NCBI GenBank assembly: GCA_937910665.1
Contig: CALEPR010000069.1
Span: 1-19,687, forward strand
Origin: an uncultured Selenomonadales bacterium
GTDB lineage: Bacteria; Bacillota; Negativicutes; Selenomonadales; Selenomonadaceae
DNA: 19,687 nucleotides
Reading direction: 5' to 3'
Shown: piece after piece, positions 1 to 6,358 of the stretch
How positions within the stretch are numbered: position 1 is the stretch's first letter
Layout: every line of letters starts with the position of its first letter
The notes under the pieces: generated by a model
Database searches by the model: none
What the model saw: only the letters and a program-made list of their open reading frames with translations
Told to the model about the DNA's origin: nothing
Translations under genes and position numbers: made by a program

Positions 1-2
1 AT

Positions 3-485
3 GATGTTGATAAACTCCAGAAAAATGCTCAGGAGTGGTGTCATAAAGTCACTTCTGACGATTTTATTCATAACCTTGAAGATGAGATTGATGAGAATCA
101 AACAAAAATTGTCGGCAGCGATTATAAAGACAAATTTCAACGAGCTATTGAATTGCAACATCTTGCAGAATTGTCTTCTGCTGACATTGCAAAGCGCAAT
201 AAAATTCGTGAGAAATACGGAGAAGTTACTTGGGATAAATTACCTTCTTTCTCGTCAGCTTTTGATTCTTTACGTTTTGGTTCCTCTACACAAAATAAAC
301 CAATACAGAAAGAAACAACAATCAGTACGCCACCACCTAAACAAAATCAACCTGTAAAGATTGCTCCTGCATCTGTTAGTGTTTCTCAATCTCATTCTGC
401 TGAAACATTATCAGCGCAACCACCAATCAAACCTAAAAAAGTCAAGAAAATAGAGAAAAGTCATAATACCGGCTTTTCTCGTTAA
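3..485 (+). CDS. C-terminal part of a large protein (possibly relaxase or transfer protein), 5' truncated by window edge
   Basis: The reading frame is open from the first complete codon at base 3 to a TAA at 483-485, giving 160 residues with no obvious start, so this is the 3' end of a longer gene. The visible part begins with a charged helical region (about residues 1-80) and ends in a Pro/Gln/Ser-rich linker and a Lys-rich tail (KPKKVKKIEK). No catalytic motif is visible. Two small genes follow on the same strand at 12 bp and 2 bp spacing, suggesting one operon. A TrwC-type relaxase begins at the opposite end of the window. If the replicon is circular this could be its C-terminus, but directly joining the two window ends would be out of frame. 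An internal ATG at 153 exists but the open frame continues upstream of it. Function uncertain. Confidence 0.6.
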   Translation, partial: DVDKLQKNAQEWCHKVTSDDFIHNLEDEIDENQTKIVGSDYKDKFQRAIELQHLAELSSADIAKRNKIREKYGEVTWDKLPSFSSAFDSLRFGSSTQNKPIQKETTISTPPPKQNQPVKIAPASVSVSQSHSAETLSAQPPIKPKKVKKIEKSHNTGFSR

Positions 486-497
486 TGGAGGGTTTCT

Positions 498-932
498 ATG
501 TTTATTTTTAATCCTGTTATTGAAGATAAATCACCTAATTGCCGTTGTAAAGACTGTTTACACGCCTTTTGGTATCGCATCAACACTGAACATAATTATT
601 TAATCTGTAACTGCGACCTTATGCACTCTCTTACTTTTCCCAATGAGAGCGAAAAAATCGTTACCTGTAGCGGTTGCGAAGATATTATGCCTCATTCCGA
701 CCGTGCGGATCGCTCCGTTTGTAAAAAATGCAAAAGTGCCTTATGGTATGTCACCGATAAGCACAAACTCTATTGCTATTGTTTACACTTACAAAAATTA
801 GTTTATGGATTAACAGCGAAACAAAAATTATTACCTTTGATTGTCCGATGTAATGGTGTTTTGCACATTCAAAAGCTAACCACTGAAAATAAAGTTATTC
901 CTACCGAGATTAATCAAGAAATGGGGTTCTAA
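498..932 (+). CDS. Cysteine-rich putative zinc-binding protein with internal duplication
   Basis: A 144-residue protein with the strong ribosome binding site GGAGGG five bases before ATG. It contains 12 cysteines: 15, 17, 20, 37, 39, 57, 60, 75, 78, 93, 95 and 118. Two segments are alike: residues 17-39 (CKDC, then FWY, then CNC) and residues 75-95 (CKKC, then LWY, then CYC). Each has the pattern CxxC-x(3)-A-[FL]-W-Y...CxC, so the protein appears to be a tandem duplication of a small zinc-ribbon-like unit, with an extra CSGC at 57-60. It has no signal peptide or membrane segment. It lies between a truncated large gene and a membrane protein gene, all co-oriented with rep. I do not recognise the family. 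Zinc binding is inferred from the cysteine spacing, and the cellular role is unknown. Confidence 0.7.
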   Translation: MFIFNPVIEDKSPNCRCKDCLHAFWYRINTEHNYLICNCDLMHSLTFPNESEKIVTCSGCEDIMPHSDRADRSVCKKCKSALWYVTDKHKLYCYCLHLQKLVYGLTAKQKLLPLIVRCNGVLHIQKLTTENKVIPTEINQEMGF

Positions 933-934
933 AT

Positions 935-1309
935 ATGCCTTTTGAAAGTCCTCAACTTAATCATCAAAATGATTTGCTCAATGAGATTAATTCTACCCTC
1001 AAGAAGATTCAATCGTCAGTTGATTCTCTGAACCAGCGTATTAATCAACTTGCAACCCTTCAAAATGATTCCAATTCCAACATCATCACTGATTTACATA
1101 GCCAAATTTCAAGCGTCATCAACAAATTAGAGCAATTCCAAGATAAAGATAATAACAATAATAATTCTTCTTTTGGCAGCTTAATTCTTGTCATTGTTAT
1201 TGTCGCTTCCATTGTTTTCGGATTGCACTTTTGGGATGTTCCTGCTCAGACCAATGCTATCAATCAATATATCTATGAAAAAATCATCAAAGACTCATCT
1301 CATCAATAA
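935..1309 (+). CDS. Small coiled-coil protein with one C-terminal membrane segment
   Basis: A 124-residue protein starting 2 bp after the previous stop; a GGGG run in the end of that gene can serve as ribosome binding site, so translation is probably coupled. Residues 10-70 form a predicted coiled coil with heptad-like Leu/Ile spacing and many Gln/Asn. A short Asn tract (residues 73-77) follows, then one hydrophobic helix (about 81-99, SLILVIVIVASIVFGLHFW) and a short polar tail. This topology is common among small accessory proteins of plasmid transfer or replication regions, but the sequence shows no diagnostic motif. It is the last gene before the rep leader. Function unknown. Confidence 0.65.
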   Translation: MPFESPQLNHQNDLLNEINSTLKKIQSSVDSLNQRINQLATLQNDSNSNIITDLHSQISSVINKLEQFQDKDNNNNNSSFGSLILVIVIVASIVFGLHFWDVPAQTNAINQYIYEKIIKDSSHQ

Positions 1310-1362
1310 AATTTTTCTTGTATTTTATCGTCCTAAATGTTAAAATATTTCTGCAAACAAGA

Positions 1363-1506
1363 TTTTGCAAGCAAAAAGGCTCTGCAATGCTGACAACATT
1401 ACAGAGCAAATCTCGTGAATATCTGCCTATTCATTCGAAGTCCCAAGTGGGCTATTTGCAGCCTAGTATGGTGGCTAACCGAAATATACATTTATTGTAT
1501 ATTCCG
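1363..1506. promoter_or_regulatory. Inverted-repeat-rich leader region upstream of rep
   Basis: The 306 bp between 1310 and 1615 hold no convincing gene but several inverted repeats. TTTTGC-AA-GCAAAA lies at 1363-1376. An 11-bp stem with one mismatch lies at 1379-1389 / 1397-1407 with a 7-nt loop. A third pair, CGAAATATAC / GTATATTCCG with one mismatch, lies at 1480-1489 / 1497-1506. These could be operators, or stems of a structured or antisense-controlled rep leader; no clean -35/-10 pair was found. The stretch from 1415 is also open in the rep frame, but it has no good start signal and is treated as non-coding. Confidence 0.4.
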
Positions 1507-1552
1507 ATTATATATTAAGAAAGAAATTTTTTCAAGTATTTATATAAATTTT

Positions 1553-1599
1553 GAGATAGGACGATATTCACAAGAGTGTTGTCCTATTTCTATTTTTAT
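1553..1599 (+). terminator. Possible attenuator/terminator hairpin just upstream of rep
   Basis: Bases 1553-1562 pair with 1581-1590 in a 10-bp stem (one G-U pair) around an 18-nt loop that contains a small CAC/GTG inner stem. The T-rich stretch TATTTTTAT follows. The hairpin ends about 10 nt before the GAAGGAG ribosome binding site of rep. It could terminate transcription arriving from the genes upstream, or act as a transcriptional attenuator setting rep expression and copy number, as known for several Gram-positive theta plasmids. The structure is seen; the control role is inferred. Confidence 0.5.
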
Positions 1600-1615
1600 C
1601 GAAGGAGTGAATTGT

Positions 1616-4600
1616 ATGGAAATCTATTACAAGCCAAGTGAAGCTGCCACTTTTCTCAATGTTTCTAAGATTACCATCAAGCGTTGGAAAAAAGATGGTA
1701 AAATTGTTCCTGACATAGTTGACGCGACTGGTCACTTTCTCTATTCACAAACCCAATTACTTAAAGTTAAAGGTGAGACTTTTACGGACACTTCTCCAAA
1801 AACGGTATCAAATGATGTAAAAAATGAAAAAATGGTATCAAATGGTATCATTCAAAACGGTGTCAAAAATTTAAAAATGGTATCAAACGGTATCAAAAAA
1901 ACGGTATCAAATGGTATCAATGATACCGAAAATGGTATCAAAAAAACGGTATCAAACGGTGTCAATGATACCGAAAATGATACCAAAAAAAACAAAACCG
2001 CTTGTGAAGCGGCAAACTCTCAAGACAATATTAACACACGTAACAACGAAAGTCAAAAAAATTTCGATTTTGATACAAAAAGAGGCAAAAAGCGCGGCAA
2101 CTATGATGAATGGCTGCGCCGCCGCAGGGAACTCGCCGATCAAGCTAAACCATTTCTTCCCAATCTGCTCTATGAGTTAGGTGTCACCAACCTCAATAAA
2201 AACTTTAGTTGCAGTATTTTCAATCCTCATCACGCCGATCACACGCCAAGCGTCACCTATTACGCTGATACTCAAACCGTTCATTGTCACGGCTGCGGCT
2301 TTCACGGCAACATCTTCCAAGTTTATGCTGCCGCTTATAATAAGACCATTGATAAGGCTCTCTTTGATGAGATTTTCGCCAAGTATGGCTTGATTGACTA
2401 TGCTGGTAATATCAAAGTGTCAGCACCCCCTAAAATTACACCTGTCGCGCCTCCGAAAGACGCCAAGAAAGAACTAATTGACCGTTCTGCTGACATCAAT
2501 ACCGCTATTGCTAACATCAATTTCACTGATTATTGGGCTAAACGTGGCTTTACTATTGACACTGTTCAACACTTCCATATGGGATATATTCAAGATTGGA
2601 AACATCCTGATTTTAGCAACACTCCACCTTCTGACAGGTTAATTTTACCCACTGGTGACGGTGTTCACTCTTATCTTGCTCGTGATGTCCATTCTGACGG
2701 CAATTATAAAGTTATGAAGGTCGGCGGCAACGTTTTATTCAATCTTGACGGTTTTAATTCCGATTTTATTATTGTCAACGAAGGCGAATTTGACGCCATT
2801 TCTACTTGGCAAATCGGTTTTCACAACGTCGTCGGGCTTGGTGGTGTCGGCAACAAAGATAAATTTGTTGATTATGTCGCGAAATTGTCAAATAAACCTA
2901 AATTCATTATTATTGCTCTTGATAACGATAAATCTGGTTTTGACGCCGCTAATTGGATTCACGAACAACTCGACAAACTTCAGATTTATTCGCTCATCAT
3001 AAATAATAACTTCGGCGACTTCAAAGACGCTAATGCCCTGTTACAACACGATTCTAAAGCCCTTAAATCCATTTATGACAACGCTATTCATCAAGCTAAC
3101 AATGAATACGAGAATTATAAATTTCCTGTTAATGAGGACTTTGAGGACGATTTTGACAGCGATGATGAAGATTTTGAGGATTCTACTTTCCTGCAATTAA
3201 GTAAAGAACTTCTTGAAGAATTGATGTTTTTGCCTCTTTCTGACGCCGGTAATGCTGAACGTCTCATTCATTCTTACGGGCAAAAATTCATTTATTACCT
3301 CACTGACAGCGGCAGATGGCTCAATTTCAATGGTTGTCAATGGCTTAAAGCCGCCGATTCCACCAACTCATCTATTACTTCTTTGGTAATTAATATGGCA
3401 CGGCAACTTCGTAAATTTGCTAATAAAAAGCAGATAGAATATCAAGCTGAACTTGATTCCTACACTATTTCTAAAAACCCAGATGGTAGCGGCATTGTTG
3501 TTAGTATTGACGCTCTTGAAGGTAATATCAAGAAAAAAGCTGAAATCGTTTATAAAAAATTACAAGCCGCTAAAGGCGTCGCTGGCTTTATGAAGGGCTT
3601 AGAAAAGCGCACCGACATTGACAACTGCATTTACCTCGCTAAAGGCTATTCTCGCGTCCGTATTACCAACGACGACCTTAATCGTCACCCTATGCTTCTG
3701 AACACTCCTACGGGCGTTGTAGACCTCGAAACGGGCAAATTATTGCAACACGATAGCAGCTTATTAATGACGCAATGCACCAATGCTATTTACGTTCCAA
3801 ACTATCACAATGACTTTCTTGAGCAAACTATCAAACAAATTCTGCCTGATGAGGAAACTAGAGAAAGTTTTATGCGTTTTCTTGGTTATGCTATCACCGC
3901 CAGCATTCGCGAAGAAAAAGCCGCTTTCCTTAATGGTGTCGGTCGCAATGGTAAAGGTTCTTTGATGAAGTTGTTATCTAAAGTTTTGGGGAGTTATGCC
4001 GTTTCTATTCCTATCGACTTACTTTTAATGGCGTCGTATTTCAAAGATGGTAATGCACCTTCTCCTGAACTTGCTAAACTTGAATTTATTCGCGTCGCCT
4101 TTAGTGACGAGATTCCGCCTAATCGTCGTCTTGACATTGCTAAATTTAAACTTCTTACTGGTGGCGATCCGCTTGCTATGCGTGAGTTGCGTCGTGACCC
4201 TCGTATGATTAATGAGCCTATGTTTAAACTCATTTTAAGCGGTAATCATCTTCCTGCTATTGACGACGCTAATGATGTTGCTTTTAAAGAAAGAACTTTG
4301 ATTTATCCTTTTACTCAGCAATTCATTGGCGATAAATGCAATCCTCATCTTAAAGAGCAATTACTAACCAATGATATGATGTGTGCCTTTCTTTCAATGC
4401 TTGTTGATTCTTGTATCGAATATCAGAAGCACGGTTTAATTATCTCATCAGCTATGCAAGAAGCCAGTGACGAATATCTTGCTAATAATGACGCTATCGG
4501 CAACTTTATCGATGAAAATTGCGAACGTGGTTCCGTTTCTGACTTCTCTATTCCTCGTTCTGAACTCATCAATCGTATTAGACGCGAAGTCAGCAGCATT

Positions 4601-4771
4601 TCTCATATGACCGATAACGCCATCATTGATTCTATCAAGCGTATTGATGGACTTGCCTATCGTCGCAGCAATTCCGACGGCTCCTATAAAATTTTAGGAA
4701 TCAAATGGCGTGATACCAATCCAACGCTCGATATTCCACCGTTACCAACTGACGCCGATTTTTCAGATTAA
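1616..4771 (+). CDS. Replication primase-helicase with N-terminal HTH (CHC2 zinc finger, Toprim, SF3 helicase)
   Basis: A 1051-residue plasmid/phage-type replication protein. I chose ATG 1616 because GAAGGAG lies nine bases upstream and because the protein begins there with a MerR/excisionase-like HTH (residues 4-35, EAATFLNVSKITIKRWKKDG). Residues 62-130 are a low-complexity repeat of VSNGI/ENGIKK units encoded by the iteron-like DNA. A CHC2-type zinc finger follows (C199, H205/H206, C224, C227), then a Toprim domain (NEGEFDAI and ALDNDKSG around residues 385-445), as in DnaG-type primases. An acidic linker (about 500-525) leads to a D5/P4-like superfamily 3 helicase with Walker A GVGRNGKGS near residue 774 and the following acidic motif AFSDE. 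It probably primes and unwinds at its own origin. The fused HTH is a plausible iteron-binding domain (inference). A strong terminator follows. Confidence 0.88.
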   Translation: MEIYYKPSEAATFLNVSKITIKRWKKDGKIVPDIVDATGHFLYSQTQLLKVKGETFTDTSPKTVSNDVKNEKMVSNGIIQNGVKNLKMVSNGIKKTVSNGINDTENGIKKTVSNGVNDTENDTKKNKTACEAANSQDNINTRNNESQKNFDFDTKRGKKRGNYDEWLRRRRELADQAKPFLPNLLYELGVTNLNKNFSCSIFNPHHADHTPSVTYYADTQTVHCHGCGFHGNIFQVYAAAYNKTIDKALFDEIFAKYGLIDYAGNIKVSAPPKITPVAPPKDAKKELIDRSADINTAIANINFTDYWAKRGFTIDTVQHFHMGYIQDWKHPDFSNTPPSDRLILPTGDGVHSYLARDVHSDGNYKVMKVGGNVLFNLDGFNSDFIIVNEGEFDAISTWQIGFHNVVGLGGVGNKDKFVDYVAKLSNKPKFIIIALDNDKSGFDAANWIHEQLDKLQIYSLIINNNFGDFKDANALLQHDSKALKSIYDNAIHQANNEYENYKFPVNEDFEDDFDSDDEDFEDSTFLQLSKELLEELMFLPLSDAGNAERLIHSYGQKFIYYLTDSGRWLNFNGCQWLKAADSTNSSITSLVINMARQLRKFANKKQIEYQAELDSYTISKNPDGSGIVVSIDALEGNIKKKAEIVYKKLQAAKGVAGFMKGLEKRTDIDNCIYLAKGYSRVRITNDDLNRHPMLLNTPTGVVDLETGKLLQHDSSLLMTQCTNAIYVPNYHNDFLEQTIKQILPDEETRESFMRFLGYAITASIREEKAAFLNGVGRNGKGSLMKLLSKVLGSYAVSIPIDLLLMASYFKDGNAPSPELAKLEFIRVAFSDEIPPNRRLDIAKFKLLTGGDPLAMRELRRDPRMINEPMFKLILSGNHLPAIDDANDVAFKERTLIYPFTQQFIGDKCNPHLKEQLLTNDMMCAFLSMLVDSCIEYQKHGLIISSAMQEASDEYLANNDAIGNFIDENCERGSVSDFSIPRSELINRIRREVSSISHMTDNAIIDSIKRIDGLAYRRSNSDGSYKILGIKWRDTNPTLDIPPLPTDADFSD
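1804..1984 (+). repeat. Iteron-like GGTATCA repeat cluster inside the rep coding sequence
   Basis: Within 181 bp the 7-mer GGTATCA occurs nine times directly (starts 1804, 1834, 1844, 1879, 1889, 1903, 1913, 1934, 1948). The variant GGTGTCA occurs twice (1859, 1958), and the inverse TGATACC three times (1921, 1966, 1978). Several copies sit 10 bp apart, about one helical turn, and many extend to AACGGTATCAAA. The cluster encodes the repetitive linker of the replication protein. Three more copies lie downstream of rep at 4992-5025. The pattern suggests binding sites for the replication protein. Confidence 0.75.
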
Positions 4772-4841
4772 GCAATAAACTAACACAAAAAAGACATCGT
4801 TCACTGCCGGAATGTTGTGAACTTGTCTTTTTTTTATTGCT
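4771..4841 (+). terminator. Rho-independent terminator after rep (bidirectional-looking)
   Basis: A long imperfect hairpin begins at the rep stop codon. AGCAATAAA (4771-4779) pairs with TTTATTGCT (4833-4841), AAAAAAGACA with TGTCTTTTTT, and GTTCAC with GTGAAC around a 12-nt loop. It includes an 8-T run on the plus strand and an A run on the other side, so it can terminate in both directions. Confidence 0.85.
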
Positions 4842-4919
4842 GAGAATTTTTCTGCAGCATAAGCCTGAAAAATTTTACGAAATAAAGTTTATAATAGAAC
4901 GAGCGAATAATAGATAGAA

Positions 4920-5235
4920 TTTATTATCTACTGAAGTTACTGAAGGAACTGAAGGTTTTTCTACTTTAAGTTCAGGTAAATTATAAAAAACGGTATCAAA
5001 ATAAAAACGGTATCAAACGGTATCATTTTTTGCAAAAATTTTTTGAGCTGAAGTTGAAGGAGTAAATTTGCTTCAGTAGCTTCAGTAAAGTGCCTTTAAA
5101 GGCGCCAAATCAACTTTTGGGACAAATACTTTTGGGACAAACCCTTCAGTAACAGCGTCATTACGCCAAAATTAGCACCAAGACTTTTTAGACTTTTACG
5201 GACATCGTATAATAACGCCATTTTCAAGACTTTTT
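4920..5235. other. Candidate replication origin: repeat-dense gene-free block
   Basis: The 440 bp between the rep terminator and the next gene contain no plausible gene but many short repeats. There is a 9-bp tandem ACTGAAG(NN) x3 at 4930-4956. The opposite-strand form CTTCAGTA occurs at 5071-5078, 5080-5087 and 5144-5151. Three GGTATCA iterons lie at 4992-5025. A 14-bp direct repeat ACTTTTGGGACAAA occurs twice (5113-5126, 5128-5141). AGACTTTT occurs three times (5181, 5190, 5227), and the perfect palindrome GCCTTTAAAGGC lies at 5092-5103. AT-rich DNA surrounds them. The shared iterons link the block to the rep protein; the origin function is inferred. Confidence 0.55.
4992..5025 (+). repeat. 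Three GGTATCA iterons downstream of rep
   Basis: GGTATCA occurs at 4992-4998, 5009-5015 and 5019-5025, each preceded by AAAC or AAC and mostly followed by AAA, matching the extended motif found inside the rep gene. The last two are 10 bp apart. Confidence 0.75.
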
Positions 5236-5241
5236 ATTTGC

Positions 5242-5264
5242 AAAAAAATACTCCATTACGGAGT
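5242..5264 (-). terminator. Terminator ending the RiPP operon
   Basis: On the minus strand ACTCC-GTAAT-GGAGT forms a 5-bp stem with a 5-nt loop, followed by A and seven T. It lies about 20 bp after the stop codon of the last gene of the cluster, so it fits as the transcription end. Confidence 0.7.
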
Positions 5265-5281
5265 GAGTTTTCTTTATTTTA

Positions 5282-5470
5282 CTAATTTTTGGGTCTCCAT
5301 TTTTCACCTTTTGCTGCAACCACTTGATCAAGCTCATCAAGGTCTAAATCTCGTGATTTATTTAGCTTATTTAATTTTCGTTGCTTAAGCATTTCTGTCA
5401 ATAATTTCTCTTTTATTTTGCTCAATTTTGCAAAGTTTATATTTTTTAAGGCTTCCTCTATATCTTTCAC
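5282..5470 (-). CDS. Putative second RiPP precursor peptide (core ending KGEKWRPKN)
   Basis: A 62-residue peptide. I chose the GTG start at 5470 because AAGGAG sits seven bases upstream. An ATG at 5503 overlapping the previous stop (TAATG) would add 11 residues. Residues 1-40 are a charged, helical leader (many Lys/Glu/Leu). Residues 41-51 (DLDLDELDQVV) match the acidic LxxxELDxV motif typical of leader ends in GG-type and radical-SAM-modified precursors. Here Ala-Ala replaces the usual Gly-Gly. The last nine residues, KGEKWRPKN, would be the core. Lys54 and Trp58 are four apart, the same spacing as the Lys-Trp cross-link in streptide (KGDGW). The gene lies directly after the HExxH and radical SAM genes and before the operon terminator. 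That it is a precursor is inferred from size, leader motif and context. Confidence 0.65.
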   Translation of the reverse strand: MKDIEEALKNINFAKLSKIKEKLLTEMLKQRKLNKLNKSRDLDLDELDQVVAAKGEKWRPKN

Positions 5471-5502
5471 AAGTATACTCCTTATTTTCAAAATATACTC
5501 CA

Positions 5503-6348
5503 TTAATCACCACCACCTGATTTTATAAGTTTTTCAATACTCTGTCCAGCTAACATACAAAATATATTTATTTCAGATAGTTTTTCACTCAATGCCTCGC
5601 AAATTTTTCGTTCAACTATATCCAAAACTTCATTCACAGCCCTATATACTAAATGACGTTCATCTTCTTCGACCTTTTGACAGTAAAATTGCAAGCGCCC
5701 GTCACATTTATCGCCGTGAAGTCCGAAAAATATCCTTTGTCTTGCTGCATTAAAATTACCGAATGCCGCTATTTGTCCAAGCGCATCTGCTAAAATTTCA
5801 TCAAGTGCATGATTTTTCATTCCGCCCAAAATTCTCAATGTTTCATAATGTGCTGACTCGTGTCTCAACCTCAGTTTATACGACCTTTTCAACCACTCAT
5901 CAGCTTTAAGGCTCAATTTATCTGCCGAAACATTGCTGTAAGGTGCCTCATTCAAAAGTATTATGCGATTTTGGTAAATTCGTTCATTTCGCGCTTGTAT
6001 TGTGAACGCATTTACCGTTAGTGGTATTTCTCTCAAATGATCTCTGCCATTCAATAATGATTCCATTTTTATAAAATCTTCGTGATTAGAAGTAAAAATA
6101 ACAGGCAAATTGCCGCCCATTGTGCTTGTAAATGTGAGCGTTATCTTTGCCTGTTCTTCAAAGTCATATTTTTTTGTATCAATCAGAAATTCTTCTTCGA
6201 GAAATTCCAAAGCATTTTGTCCGTTATACTTACGCCACTTTTGCACAAATTCTTCATCTAACAACGGCAATTTAGGTATCGAATCCGGCACTGAATACGA
6301 ATATGACAAATATTCTTCTGCCGACATTTTGAAGTCAAATAATCCCAT
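5503..6348 (-). CDS. HExxH-motif protein, putative peptide-processing metallopeptidase or peptide-modifying enzyme
   Basis: A 281-residue protein. The start at 6348 is preferred because GTGAGGCG lies eight bases upstream, overlapping the end of the radical SAM gene; an open stretch to 6411 would run inside that gene. The clear motif is HESAH (H163, E164, H167), followed by ALDEILADALGQ with E184 as likely third metal ligand. This is the arrangement of gluzincin-type zinc peptidases. It has no signal peptide or membrane helix, so it is cytoplasmic. HExxH proteins and domains are known partners of radical SAM enzymes in RiPP clusters. Some act as alpha-ketoglutarate-dependent hydroxylases, which would be odd in an anaerobe. 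Its position between rSAM and precursor genes suggests it cleaves or modifies the small KGEKW peptide (inference). The stop overlaps the possible upstream ATG of that gene. Confidence 0.65.
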   Translation of the reverse strand: MGLFDFKMSAEEYLSYSYSVPDSIPKLPLLDEEFVQKWRKYNGQNALEFLEEEFLIDTKKYDFEEQAKITLTFTSTMGGNLPVIFTSNHEDFIKMESLLNGRDHLREIPLTVNAFTIQARNERIYQNRIILLNEAPYSNVSADKLSLKADEWLKRSYKLRLRHESAHYETLRILGGMKNHALDEILADALGQIAAFGNFNAARQRIFFGLHGDKCDGRLQFYCQKVEEDERHLVYRAVNEVLDIVERKICEALSEKLSEINIFCMLAGQSIEKLIKSGGGD

Positions 6349-6358
6349 TTTAATCGCC

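Noticed and set aside
1318..1518. 66-residue plus-strand open frame in the rep leader
   Set aside because: No good ribosome binding site, overlaps several inverted repeats, and the protein shows no recognisable features.
1415..1615. Upstream extension of the rep reading frame
   Set aside because: The stretch contains inverted repeats and a terminator-like hairpin, lacks a start signal, and a strong ribosome binding site and recognisable HTH begin at 1616.
1804..1984. CRISPR-like regular repeats
   Set aside because: The repeat unit is only 7-12 bp, spacing is irregular, copies occur in both orientations, and the stretch is an open part of the rep gene.
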